DNA from: Vibrio sp. BS-M-Sm-2
GTDB lineage: Bacteria > Pseudomonadota > Gammaproteobacteria > Enterobacterales > Vibrionaceae
Direction of reading: 5' to 3'
DNA length: 64,000 bases
Assembly (NCBI RefSeq): GCF_041504345.1
Contig: NZ_CP167895.1
Span: forward strand, 186,001-250,000
Positions within the stretch are counted from its first letter, which is position 1. Every line of letters begins with the position of its first letter. The position numbers and the translations under genes are program-made. This document shows positions 33,939 through 41,870 of the stretch, in pieces. The notes beneath the pieces are model-generated. The model had not been told where the DNA came from, searched no databases, and saw only the letters and a list, made by a program, of their open reading frames with translations.

Positions 33939-35918
33939 TTAACTCTTAAACGTATTCGAGAGCTCTTTCAGCGATGTTGCCAATTCAGCTTGTTCTTTCG
34001 CTGTCGCAGCAATTTGCGTTGCACCGGTCGTAGATTCTGTCGACTTCTGTTCGACTGCCACAACGTTCTGAGCAATATCTTGAGTCACTACCGCTTGCTC
34101 TTCGGTTGCAGTCGCAATCTGCTCTGTCATACTGAATATCTCGCTCACAGCGCCTGAAATATCTTGCAGCGTCTGCTCTACTCCTCGTGAGTCTTCAACC
34201 GCTCTTGAAGACATCTTCTTGCTGTTATCAATCACGTTAAACGCGGTTTGCACGTCTGATTGTAGAGAGCTAATGAAGCCTTCAATCTCCAAGGTAGATT
34301 CTTGGGTACGTTGTGCCAAAGTACGTACTTCATCTGCAACCACGGCAAAACCACGGCCTTGTTCACCAGCACGTGCTGCTTCAATCGCTGCGTTTAGTGC
34401 GAGTAAGTTGGTTTGGTCAGCAACCGACTTAATCACATCAATCACGCTGTTAATGTTATTGCTACTTTCGTGTAGATGAGTGATTTTTTCAGCGAGGCCG
34501 TTAATCTCAGAAGCCAAGATCTCAATCGATTGGTAAGAGTGCTGAACCGTGCTCAAACCTGCTTGTGATTGTTCATTAGCCAATTTAGCTGAGCTTGCTG
34601 TTTGCTGAGTTTTAGCCGCGACCTCGTTCACCGTTGCCGATAGCTCCTCTGTTGCTGTCGCAATCAAACCAATTTGGTCTTGCTGCTCAACCAAGGTGTT
34701 GGAGTTGTATTGGCAAGTTTGCGCCGTCTCTTCAGCTGCAGAAGCAAGTGTCAAGCTAGACTGCGACAAGTTATCTATTACCTGAGAGAATTTCTCTAAC
34801 GTTTCGTTGAGAGACGAAGAGATATGCCCTAGCTCACTCTCTCCTAAATACTTAGCTCTCACCGTTAGGTCATTATCATCACGAACAACAGAAAGTACTG
34901 AGGTTAGATTTTTTACTCGGAGCGTTAGGTCTGTAATCACTTTAAAGCTAACAAAGGTCGCAAAGAAAGTAATTGCAACAAATACCGCAATACTTGCAAA
35001 CATCGCAGATTGAGCTTCACTCGCCTTGTTTTCAGTCAACGCGATAAGTGATTCAGCCAGTTGATTCTCCGTTTTCTTTAACTGAACAATACGAGCAGTT
35101 GATTGCGCGAACCAATACACAGGGTCTACATCAAAACCTCTCATTTTTGATTCAGCCACATCACGAAGCTTCTCGACTTCCGCGACCGAACGGTCATTTA
35201 ATTGTTGTTGAAAGAAGCGAACGTTGTCTGGGTTACCCAGAACTTCAAAGTTCGAGAAATACGTGTTTTGCTGTGTCACCAAAGAGATGAACTTAACCAG
35301 CATACCTGGACCAAACTCATTTTTAGAAAAAGTGTTATTTAGGACAGCACGCTCGATACCAGCTCGCTCTTTGCCTTGCAAGAAGTTGTAATAAGCGATG
35401 GTTTCCGTAGTGATGGTAGCATCGGAGCTTAACTCAGCAATTAAAGCCGATACGCTGAGCAGTTTTGCATTCAGTTTAGTGTAGTAACCTAAAGCCTCTG
35501 AAAGTGGGATCGACTGAGAATCAACACGATTACGAATAGACGTAATTTGATTTAGGCTTTGGCTGATTTCAGTGTTCAGACGGGAGATCTGGGGTAAGTC
35601 GATTTCTGCAGACTGCCAGTACTCAGCTCTCTGATTGCGTCTGTTATCCGCACTTGTTCTTTGCGCTCGCAGCTCACTGACAAACTTCGTACCTTGTGAG
35701 CCGATAAAACCTGCCGTCATACCGCGTTCTTTTTGTAGCTCATGTACAAGTTCGCTGTACACAACCGACAAACGAGTCAGTTGGTTTAATGACGACATTT
35801 CGCTGGTCGTTTCTACGCTTTTAGAAATCGTAGAAGCACTCAGCCATAGAAACCCTAAGATCGGTAAAATAAGCAAAGCGATGATTTTTTGCTTAAAAGA
35901 CATATCGGTTAATTTCAT
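33939..35918 (-). CDS. Methyl-accepting chemotaxis protein with a NIT (nitrate/nitrite-sensing-type) domain
   Basis: A 659-residue receptor. After membrane helix 1 (about 12-32) comes a long helical periplasmic domain (about 40-300) with ELVHELQKERGMTAGFIGS and LQGKERAGIERAVL, the two hallmark arginine-containing stretches of NIT domains. Helix 2 (about 305-325), HAMP and the signalling domain with DQTNLLALNAAIEAARAGEQ follow. RBS TAGGAA precedes ATG 35918. NIT domains are proposed to sense nitrate or nitrite, so it may guide cells toward electron acceptors; the ligand is inferred from the family only. Confidence 0.9.
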   Translation of the reverse strand: MKLTDMSFKQKIIALLILPILGFLWLSASTISKSVETTSEMSSLNQLTRLSVVYSELVHELQKERGMTAGFIGSQGTKFVSELRAQRTSADNRRNQRAEYWQSAEIDLPQISRLNTEISQSLNQITSIRNRVDSQSIPLSEALGYYTKLNAKLLSVSALIAELSSDATITTETIAYYNFLQGKERAGIERAVLNNTFSKNEFGPGMLVKFISLVTQQNTYFSNFEVLGNPDNVRFFQQQLNDRSVAEVEKLRDVAESKMRGFDVDPVYWFAQSTARIVQLKKTENQLAESLIALTENKASEAQSAMFASIAVFVAITFFATFVSFKVITDLTLRVKNLTSVLSVVRDDNDLTVRAKYLGESELGHISSSLNETLEKFSQVIDNLSQSSLTLASAAEETAQTCQYNSNTLVEQQDQIGLIATATEELSATVNEVAAKTQQTASSAKLANEQSQAGLSTVQHSYQSIEILASEINGLAEKITHLHESSNNINSVIDVIKSVADQTNLLALNAAIEAARAGEQGRGFAVVADEVRTLAQRTQESTLEIEGFISSLQSDVQTAFNVIDNSKKMSSRAVEDSRGVEQTLQDISGAVSEIFSMTEQIATATEEQAVVTQDIAQNVVAVEQKSTESTTGATQIAATAKEQAELATSLKELSNTFKS

Positions 35919-36310
35919 TGTTATTTCCTAGCAGCTAACGAATCTTTATCTGTAATGTAATTAGACACACTTCTAAAACGGTGTACTTTTACTAAGATCA
36001 TATAATATTTAGTTTTATCAATTACCGTGCCATGTTATCGGCAATCGATAACGCTAGCATTTAACCTTACAAAATTCATTGGTTTATTTATAAATCTGTT
36101 AGCTATGCAACCTTATCGAACACAAAAACCGTGCAACAACATATTCCCGACGCAAGTGACTGAAAAATGACGCTTTTTATTAATACTAAAGGGGTAGGAA
36201 AACACTCAGGTTCGGCTGATTACTCACTACATATTAAGCAGCAACTATGTATAATGCCGCCCCGAAAAGTTAACAATTCAATCAACTAAAAAGCATAACC
36301 TGAGGTATTT
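35919..36310. other. Intergenic region, about 390 bp
   Basis: AT-rich divergent region between the NIT chemoreceptor and the zinc-ribbon gene. A 40-codon open frame near 36167 has no RBS or recognisable product and is not called. No RNA gene or repeat seen. Confidence 0.45.
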
Positions 36311-36484
36311 ATGGACTGTCCAGCTTGCGAAGAACACATTGGATGGGAGTGGGTAGAAGAGGAAGCCATCGAGCCCAATGAAGAGTTCGACTGCCCTGAA
36401 TGTGAAGCAACTTTGATGTACACCATCGACGAAGGCACCTATTACGGTGCGCAACATAAAACCGTCGAAGTTGTCGACGACTAG
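36311..36484 (+). CDS. Small acidic zinc-ribbon protein (57 aa)
   Basis: Starts MDCPACEEHIGWEW and contains a second pair CPEC at about residues 29-32, so two CPxC knuckles form a likely zinc ribbon. Many Glu and Asp residues make the protein strongly acidic. TGAGG ends seven bases before ATG 36311 and acts as RBS. CPxCG-type small proteins occur widely in gammaproteobacteria; the function is not known. It may be a regulatory or chaperone-like partner rather than a DNA-binding protein, given the charge. Confidence 0.75.
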   Translation: MDCPACEEHIGWEWVEEEAIEPNEEFDCPECEATLMYTIDEGTYYGAQHKTVEVVDD

Positions 36485-36642
36485 CCTTCATCAGACATTG
36501 AGAAATATTTCACCGTAGAAGCTGTCAAAGCTCGTCATAAATTGCATTCAATCAAGCGCCTTATGCACCAGTAAGGTGCAAGACCGGCAATTAAGTCGAG
36601 CAAAACATACCTTTACTGGAACGAGCGTTCAGCATAAAATAT

Positions 36643-36656
36643 TGAACATATGTTCA
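36643..36656. promoter_or_regulatory. Palindrome upstream of the TetR-type gene, candidate operator
   Basis: TGAACATATGTTCA is a perfect 14-base palindrome centred 26 bases before the start codon, a typical place for a TetR-family autorepressor to bind. Confidence 0.6.
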
Positions 36657-36675
36657 GATTAATGAAGTAGATGTT

Positions 36676-37260
36676 ATGGCCAAGACCGCGAAATTCGATA
36701 GACAGGATGTAGTAGATAAAGCAACGAACCTGTATTGGGAAAAAGGCTTTCATGCGACTTCTATGCGTAATCTGCAAGACGTGATTGATATGCGTCCGGG
36801 TAGCATCTACGCGACTTTTGGCAGCAAAGAAGGTTTGTTTAAAGAGACGCTGGCTCGCTATACCGAACTTGGTATCCTCAATCTGAACAGTTTCCGCAGC
36901 GAAACAGACTCGCCTATCAAAGCGCTGGAAAACTTCGTAAAACGTGCCGTTGTCGAATCAAAACAGAGTGCGCCAAACGGCATGTGTATGCTGGCAAAAA
37001 CGGTCGCAGAACTGACCGATGAGCACGCCGAGTTATTAGAAGAAGCGAAGAAATCACTGAAGATCATGGAAGGTGAATTCGCCAAGCTGATTACCGAAGC
37101 ACAAGATCTTGGTGAAATAAACAAAGAGCGTGAACCGACTCAACTAGCTCGTCATGTTCAGGTTCAAATCGCAGGCCTGCGTACCTACGCGAAAACCTGT
37201 GACGACATCGATTTACTTAACTCAATGGTTGAAGACGTATTTAAGTATCATCCTTTCTAA
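36676..37260 (+). CDS. TetR/AcrR-family transcriptional regulator
   Basis: A 194-residue repressor: helix-turn-helix at residues 8-55 (ATSMRNLQDVIDMRPGSIYATFGSKEGLF region) and an all-helical ligand domain with NGMCMLAKTVAEL, a stretch found in the TetR subgroup that includes regulators of quinone or electrophile response genes. No target gene lies next to it: it is a single gene with its own palindrome and terminator. Autoregulation is likely; the ligand is unknown. Confidence 0.87.
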   Translation: MAKTAKFDRQDVVDKATNLYWEKGFHATSMRNLQDVIDMRPGSIYATFGSKEGLFKETLARYTELGILNLNSFRSETDSPIKALENFVKRAVVESKQSAPNGMCMLAKTVAELTDEHAELLEEAKKSLKIMEGEFAKLITEAQDLGEINKEREPTQLARHVQVQIAGLRTYAKTCDDIDLLNSMVEDVFKYHPF

Positions 37261-37287
37261 AAGCTGAGCTTGTTTTAGAAGCCATAC

Positions 37288-37331
37288 AAAAAGACTCCAC
37301 TGTTAGCCAAATGCTAGAGCGGAGTCTTTTT
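37288..37331 (+). terminator. Intrinsic terminator of the TetR-type gene
   Basis: AAAAAGACTCC and GGAGTCTTTTT close a stem with an inner GCTA-type pairing. Confidence 0.75.
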
Positions 37332-37380
37332 AGTTTTGATCTACTTAACTTTATAGATGATTAACTTTAGTGTTTAAGGG

Positions 37381-39246
37381 TTATACCTTTCTCATGATCA
37401 GCGCCTGTGCATTAAGCATCGCCTCTTTGGTGCTGACATCTAAGGTTTTCACATTCGCAAAGCGCTCGACTTCCTTAATCGCCACGTCATGAGCAAAGAT
37501 CACCAACCTCGCCCTTTCAATATCTTTAGGTGTGATGCGATTGCCTATCCCGCTGGCGCCCTGCGTTTCAACTTTTATTCTAACCCCGAGATGATGTGCC
37601 GCCTTTTCCAAAGACTTAGCCGCTAGGAAAGTGTGAGCAACACCAGACGGACAAGAAGTGATCGCGAGTACATCCGCTTGCCCTTCTTCGGTCACCGAAC
37701 CACCCGCAAACTGATTAGAGCGAGCCTCACCTTCGACCACATTCTTTTTCAGCAATATTACGATTAAAGCCGTGGTAAGAGCCCCCGCGAGTGTGCCAAT
37801 GATATAGCCAATCTTGCCATCCACAACAGGTAGAACAATCCAACCGCCCCATGGTGCATGGTTTACCACATGGAACATAAAACCAACTACGTTACCGACA
37901 ATACCACCAGCCACAACTGCAGGTAGAACACGTGCAGGATCGGCAGCAGCAAATGGAATCGCACCTTCACTGATGCCAATCATTCCCATGATGCCTGCGG
38001 CTTTGCCGGCTTCGCGTTCGTCTCGTTTAAACTTCTTCGGCGATATAAAAGTCGCCAGAGCCATGCCCAGTGGTGGCGTACAAATCGCAATGCCAACGCC
38101 ACCCATCAACCAAGGCTGGGTATTTACCTGCGTTTGAGCAAACAGCGTTGCGACCTTGTTGATTGGGCCACCCATATCAAAGGCCGTCATAGCGCCTAAA
38201 ATACTGCCGAGCACCATTTTTCCAGAACCTGCCATACCCGTTAGCATTTGGTTCATCTCAAGCATTACTTGAGCTATCGGAGAGCCAATCACCCACATCA
38301 CCGCGCCACAAGTGACGAAAGTGCCGACGAGTGGATAGATGAAGATAGAGCTCAACGAGATCATACTGTCTGGCAGTTTGATCTTTTTAAGTAGGTTAAC
38401 CACAAAACCGGCAAAGAAACCGACCACAATCGCACCGAGGAAGCCGGTATTGTATTGATTCACCGCCACCCAAGAACCAATCATGCCGGGAGCTAAACCG
38501 GGTTTATCAGCCATTGAGTACGCGATGTAGCCGCCTAGAACGGCAGTAAACAGGGTTAAGCCTGCGATCCCCATCTGTGCGATGTCTGCTAACACACCAC
38601 TTTCAGGCACAGCACCATGACCCGACATCATCACCGACAAAGACAGCAACACCCCACCCGCGACCACAAAGGGAATCATATGCGAGGTGCCGTATAACAA
38701 GTGCTCTTTGAGGCGATTGAGAGACTGCGCCCAAGGGCTGAGCGGCTCAACGTACACTTCATGATGGCTAGAAGCGTAGCTATCGAAAGATTCAGAATTG
38801 ACTTCGAGAAACAGTTCTTGAGCCTCTTCAACCGACTCCACTGCCTTTAATTTTGTAACAAAGCCATCTTCAATCAGTTTGGTAGAAATCTGTGCCAGCA
38901 CCTCAATATGATGGTCGTCGTTGTTATCAGGTGAAGCGAGCATAAAAAACACATCAGACAGTTCACCGCCATCAGCACCATAATCTATGCCCGTTCGGCT
39001 GATGCCCACAGCAACAGCAGGCTTTGCAACGGCAGTACTTTTCGCATGTGGAATCGCAATACCATCATCAAAACCGGTATTACCAATAGCCTCACGCTTC
39101 CAGATATCATCAAGGAATTCACTTTTATTCGAGAGCTTACCAGCGCGATCGAGTAACTCGACTAGCTCTTCAAATACTGCCTGTTTTGAGTCTGCTTGCA
39201 AATCTAAGCAGATAATCTCGGGCTCGATAATGTCAGTGATATCCAT
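37381..39246 (-). CDS. PTS fructose/mannose-family transporter, EIIA-EIIC-EIIB fusion
   Basis: A 621-residue phosphotransferase permease with domain order A-C-B. EIIA (1-150) has the phospho-His in DGIAIPHAKS (His67). EIIC (about 178-500) has the membrane helices and the FDMGGPINKVA and SEGAIPFAAADP substrate loops. EIIB (about 525-621) has the phospho-Cys in SCPSGVAHT (Cys532). It takes up and phosphorylates a hexose or hexitol of the fructose class. Its EIIC is very similar to that of the EIICB protein at the other end of this cluster, so the two may have arisen by duplication. It is divergent from a lone EIIB gene. Confidence 0.9.
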   Translation of the reverse strand: MDITDIIEPEIICLDLQADSKQAVFEELVELLDRAGKLSNKSEFLDDIWKREAIGNTGFDDGIAIPHAKSTAVAKPAVAVGISRTGIDYGADGGELSDVFFMLASPDNNDDHHIEVLAQISTKLIEDGFVTKLKAVESVEEAQELFLEVNSESFDSYASSHHEVYVEPLSPWAQSLNRLKEHLLYGTSHMIPFVVAGGVLLSLSVMMSGHGAVPESGVLADIAQMGIAGLTLFTAVLGGYIAYSMADKPGLAPGMIGSWVAVNQYNTGFLGAIVVGFFAGFVVNLLKKIKLPDSMISLSSIFIYPLVGTFVTCGAVMWVIGSPIAQVMLEMNQMLTGMAGSGKMVLGSILGAMTAFDMGGPINKVATLFAQTQVNTQPWLMGGVGIAICTPPLGMALATFISPKKFKRDEREAGKAAGIMGMIGISEGAIPFAAADPARVLPAVVAGGIVGNVVGFMFHVVNHAPWGGWIVLPVVDGKIGYIIGTLAGALTTALIVILLKKNVVEGEARSNQFAGGSVTEEGQADVLAITSCPSGVAHTFLAAKSLEKAAHHLGVRIKVETQGASGIGNRITPKDIERARLVIFAHDVAIKEVERFANVKTLDVSTKEAMLNAQALIMRKV

Positions 39247-39551
39247 GTTTTACTCTGCCTCGCCTGATTTCAGACTGAAGTAATTAGGTTCTTCCGACCT
39301 AAATTAAAATTCGATGTTAATAGGATGAAAAGATTAGCTGTGTGTCAGCGATCATCATATAGGACGAAAGGTGCATTAACTGGATTATTGTAACCAAGAA
39401 CTCAGAGTGTGACGTCCACCTTAGAATAAAAAACGCCAATCCATAAAATCCACAGAACCCATAAACGTATCGCCCCTACTGTATGCTCCCGGTCTATACT
39501 GGGTTTTCCCATACGAGAGAGTAAAGTGGCGAGATTAAGCCGAGAATAATA
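39247..39551. other. Divergent promoter region between two PTS genes
   Basis: About 305 bases. Contains GTATG and CATAC arms flanking a GC-containing centre near 39480-39513, a possible hairpin or operator. No gene or strong CRP site seen. Confidence 0.4.
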
Positions 39552-39854
39552 ATGAAAATTGTAGCGGTAACTGCGTGCCCTACAGGCATTGCGCACACCT
39601 ATATGGCAGCTGATGCATTAAATAAAACAGCCCCTAAATTCAACGTTTCAATCAAGGTTGAAACACAAGGCGCTATGGGTATTGAAAACTTACTCTCTGC
39701 ACAGGACATTAGCCTCGCAGACAAGGTGTTGATCGTCTCTGATATCGACATTGAACAACCAAGCCGCTTCGACCCTGCTAAAACCTTATTCATTCCTATG
39801 GAAGAGGTGCTGTTAAGCGTCGACAAGGTTTTTATTAAGCATTGCCGAGCTTAA
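39552..39854 (+). CDS. PTS fructose-family EIIB component, stand-alone
   Basis: A 100-residue protein consisting of an EIIB domain only, MKIVAVTACPTGIAHTYMAA with phospho-Cys9, and the typical KVETQGAMGIEN segment. It accepts phosphate from an EIIA and passes it to a sugar bound by an EIIC. The next gene, seven bases on, is an HPr-EIIA fusion, so the two form a phosphate relay, but no EIIC is encoded with them. The nearby EIIABC proteins carry their own EIIB. It may serve one of them, or act as a regulatory relay. Confidence 0.88.
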   Translation: MKIVAVTACPTGIAHTYMAADALNKTAPKFNVSIKVETQGAMGIENLLSAQDISLADKVLIVSDIDIEQPSRFDPAKTLFIPMEEVLLSVDKVFIKHCRA

Positions 39855-39861
39855 ACCTTTC

Positions 39862-40635
39862 ATGAATGAATATCAGATTACCTTCTTCGTTGACGATCCT
39901 GCCGCGAACTCACACGTCGCGCAGCCACTTAGCCGCTTGGCTAAAAAATTCAAAAGTACCATCCGTATTATCAACATCACTCAAAACCGAACCGCCGATC
40001 TCTCCAAATCTGTCGCGATGTTACAAGTGGGTTTACTCCGAGGGGATTTGTGCCAGATTACCGCTGTGGGTATTGATGCAGAGCTGGCCTGTTTCGTTCT
40101 TAAAGACGTGATTGCCGAGCATTACGCTATGGTTGGTTCGCAAGTGAATCATGAGTTCTCCAAGGATCTAATCCAGCGCATGCCGCAGATATGTCCATCT
40201 TGTGAGATCAATTGGCATCATGCTAAAGCTCAAACCCAACTGACTAAATTTGAATGCCTAAAAGGGCTCGCTCATCTAGTGTATCCACAAGATCCGGATG
40301 AACTGATTCTGGCGTTTATTAAACGAGAAGAACGCTCCTCTACCTGCGTTTCACCGGGGATCGCGCTGCCACATGTGATGTTTGAATCGACTCAAGATCT
40401 CTCGATTGCGGTCATCGTCAGTGACGACCCGATTGATTGGGCATCACGTATCGGCGAAGTACACGTTGCTATCGCTTTAGTGCTTCCAACCAAGCCGCAA
40501 CGAGAGCACATTGTGGCCGCCACTAACCTAACCAGAAACCTGCTTCACGATCAGGTCAATGAGCGTTTACAGAAGACCCGCAGCAGTGTCGATCTACAAG
40601 CCCTGTTGATGTACATCTCATCTCGCCTTATTTGA
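39862..40635 (+). CDS. HPr-like domain fused to a PTS fructose-family EIIA domain
   Basis: A 257-residue protein. Residues 1-95 look like HPr: His18 in ANSHVAQPLSRLAKKF sits where HPr has its phospho-His, followed by the STIRI strand and an SVAMLQVGLLRGD stretch like the HPr serine-site region. Residues 110-257 are an EIIA of the fructose class with phospho-His171 in SPGIALPHVMF. The order HPr then EIIA is opposite to FruB (EIIA then FPr/HPr). A CPSC pair (111-114) lies at the junction. It could take phosphate straight from enzyme I and hand it to the lone EIIB encoded seven bases upstream. Confidence 0.8.
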   Translation: MNEYQITFFVDDPAANSHVAQPLSRLAKKFKSTIRIINITQNRTADLSKSVAMLQVGLLRGDLCQITAVGIDAELACFVLKDVIAEHYAMVGSQVNHEFSKDLIQRMPQICPSCEINWHHAKAQTQLTKFECLKGLAHLVYPQDPDELILAFIKREERSSTCVSPGIALPHVMFESTQDLSIAVIVSDDPIDWASRIGEVHVAIALVLPTKPQREHIVAATNLTRNLLHDQVNERLQKTRSSVDLQALLMYISSRLI

Positions 40636-40653
40636 TTCATCAAATAGCTTGGA

Positions 40654-41493
40654 CTAGATAGATCCACGGTATTCAGTTGGGGTTTTTCCGGTTCGGTTTT
40701 TAAATACTCGGCAGAAGTAGTTCACGTCTTTGAAGCCGCAACGAACAGACACTTCATTGAGCTTGAAGTTGTACTTCTTGAGCATGAACTTAGCGCGGTC
40801 AACTCGCACACGGGTGATGTATTCTGCTAGCGTCATGTGGCCTTGTTGACGGAACATTCGCGACAAGTGGTTCGATGAAATGCTAAAGCGCGAGGCGATG
40901 CTGTCTCGGGTGATTTGGCGGTGGAAGTTCTCTTGAATGTAGATACAAATCCCCTGATACACATCCTGAACTCGGCTGTGAGATTTTTCGACAGGCGCAT
41001 CCAACATCGTCTTACTGTATTGAAGTAGCGCTTGCAGCAATAACTCATCCATAGGCTGCTTGTTACTCTCCCTCGCGAGTGAGCTGAGCGCTTCTAGAAT
41101 GTTATCAATCGCAAAACCAGAGCGAGTCTGAATACTGTGCTTTTGAATATCATAAAAACTCTCCTCACCTTTGCGTTTGCTCACCAAACTTAAACCCAGC
41201 TGACGACGCCCAAACAACATGCTCAGCACCGAACAATCAGTATCCCAATTGGGCTTATTCCAACAGTTAGGCGGGATGAAAATCGCATCCCCCGCTTTCG
41301 CAACAACATTGGTGACCTTACGCTCATGACTCTCCATTTCATTAATATACTCACCGTCGAGCACCAGCTCTAAACGCGGAAAGTTCACCTGATAACTGAA
41401 TGCTGAAGGCGTGTGAAAATCTCCCCCAAACCAGATGTTATGAAACGGTTTTCGCTCATTTAACACAGACGAGATTAAGTCATGAAATATCAT
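40654..41493 (-). CDS. AraC-family transcriptional regulator of the mannose PTS cluster
   Basis: About 279 residues from ATG 41493 (the frame extends to a TTG at 41517). An N-terminal cupin-like sensor domain (about 1-140) is followed by two helix-turn-helix motifs at the C-terminus, RDSIASRFSISSNHLSRMF and LNEVSVRCGFKDVNYFCRVF, ending KTPTEYRGS. It is divergent from the EIIABC-manA genes; from memory the V. cholerae locus has an AraC regulator (VC1825, ManR) in the same place, acting on the mannose transporter. Activation of that operon by a sugar or sugar phosphate is the likely role. Confidence 0.85.
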   Translation of the reverse strand: MIFHDLISSVLNERKPFHNIWFGGDFHTPSAFSYQVNFPRLELVLDGEYINEMESHERKVTNVVAKAGDAIFIPPNCWNKPNWDTDCSVLSMLFGRRQLGLSLVSKRKGEESFYDIQKHSIQTRSGFAIDNILEALSSLARESNKQPMDELLLQALLQYSKTMLDAPVEKSHSRVQDVYQGICIYIQENFHRQITRDSIASRFSISSNHLSRMFRQQGHMTLAEYITRVRVDRAKFMLKKYNFKLNEVSVRCGFKDVNYFCRVFKNRTGKTPTEYRGSI

Positions 41494-41870
41494 TATTCGA
41501 ACTCTAGTGGGCAGCAATAAGGCTACGGGAATAGATATACCCTTTAGTGAAACATAGCGCTATTGAGCAAAATCACAATTTGAGATCTAGGTTACAAAAA
41601 TCCAGTCGTGGAAATAAATCTCCAGTCACAAATCTGATATAGCACGTAATCCCCCTGAGAACCCAAGACGCTGCAGACCTTATAAATAAAAGCCTAAGCT
41701 CCTCAAAACCGCTGTCAACAGTGACCGAAAAACGCACCACTAACCGATCAAAATCACACTCCATTTAGAACGCATCAATCATCCAGTAAATGCATTTTTT
41801 CTTCACTACAGAAGGTAAGCTGTAGATTCCAGAATACCCCTAACAAAATAAAAAAGAGTAGGGGTTCATT
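41494..41870. other. Divergent control region of the AraC regulator and EIIABC-manA operon
   Basis: About 375 bases without a gene. A CRP-like site ATTGA-GCAAAA-TCACA lies at 41562-41577, with other TCACA half-sites near 41625 and 41755, as expected for a catabolite-controlled sugar operon. An AraC site could not be defined. Confidence 0.45.

Noticed and set aside
36167..36290. Forty-codon open frame upstream of the zinc-ribbon gene
   Set aside because: No RBS, no recognisable sequence and it overlaps the expected promoter region.
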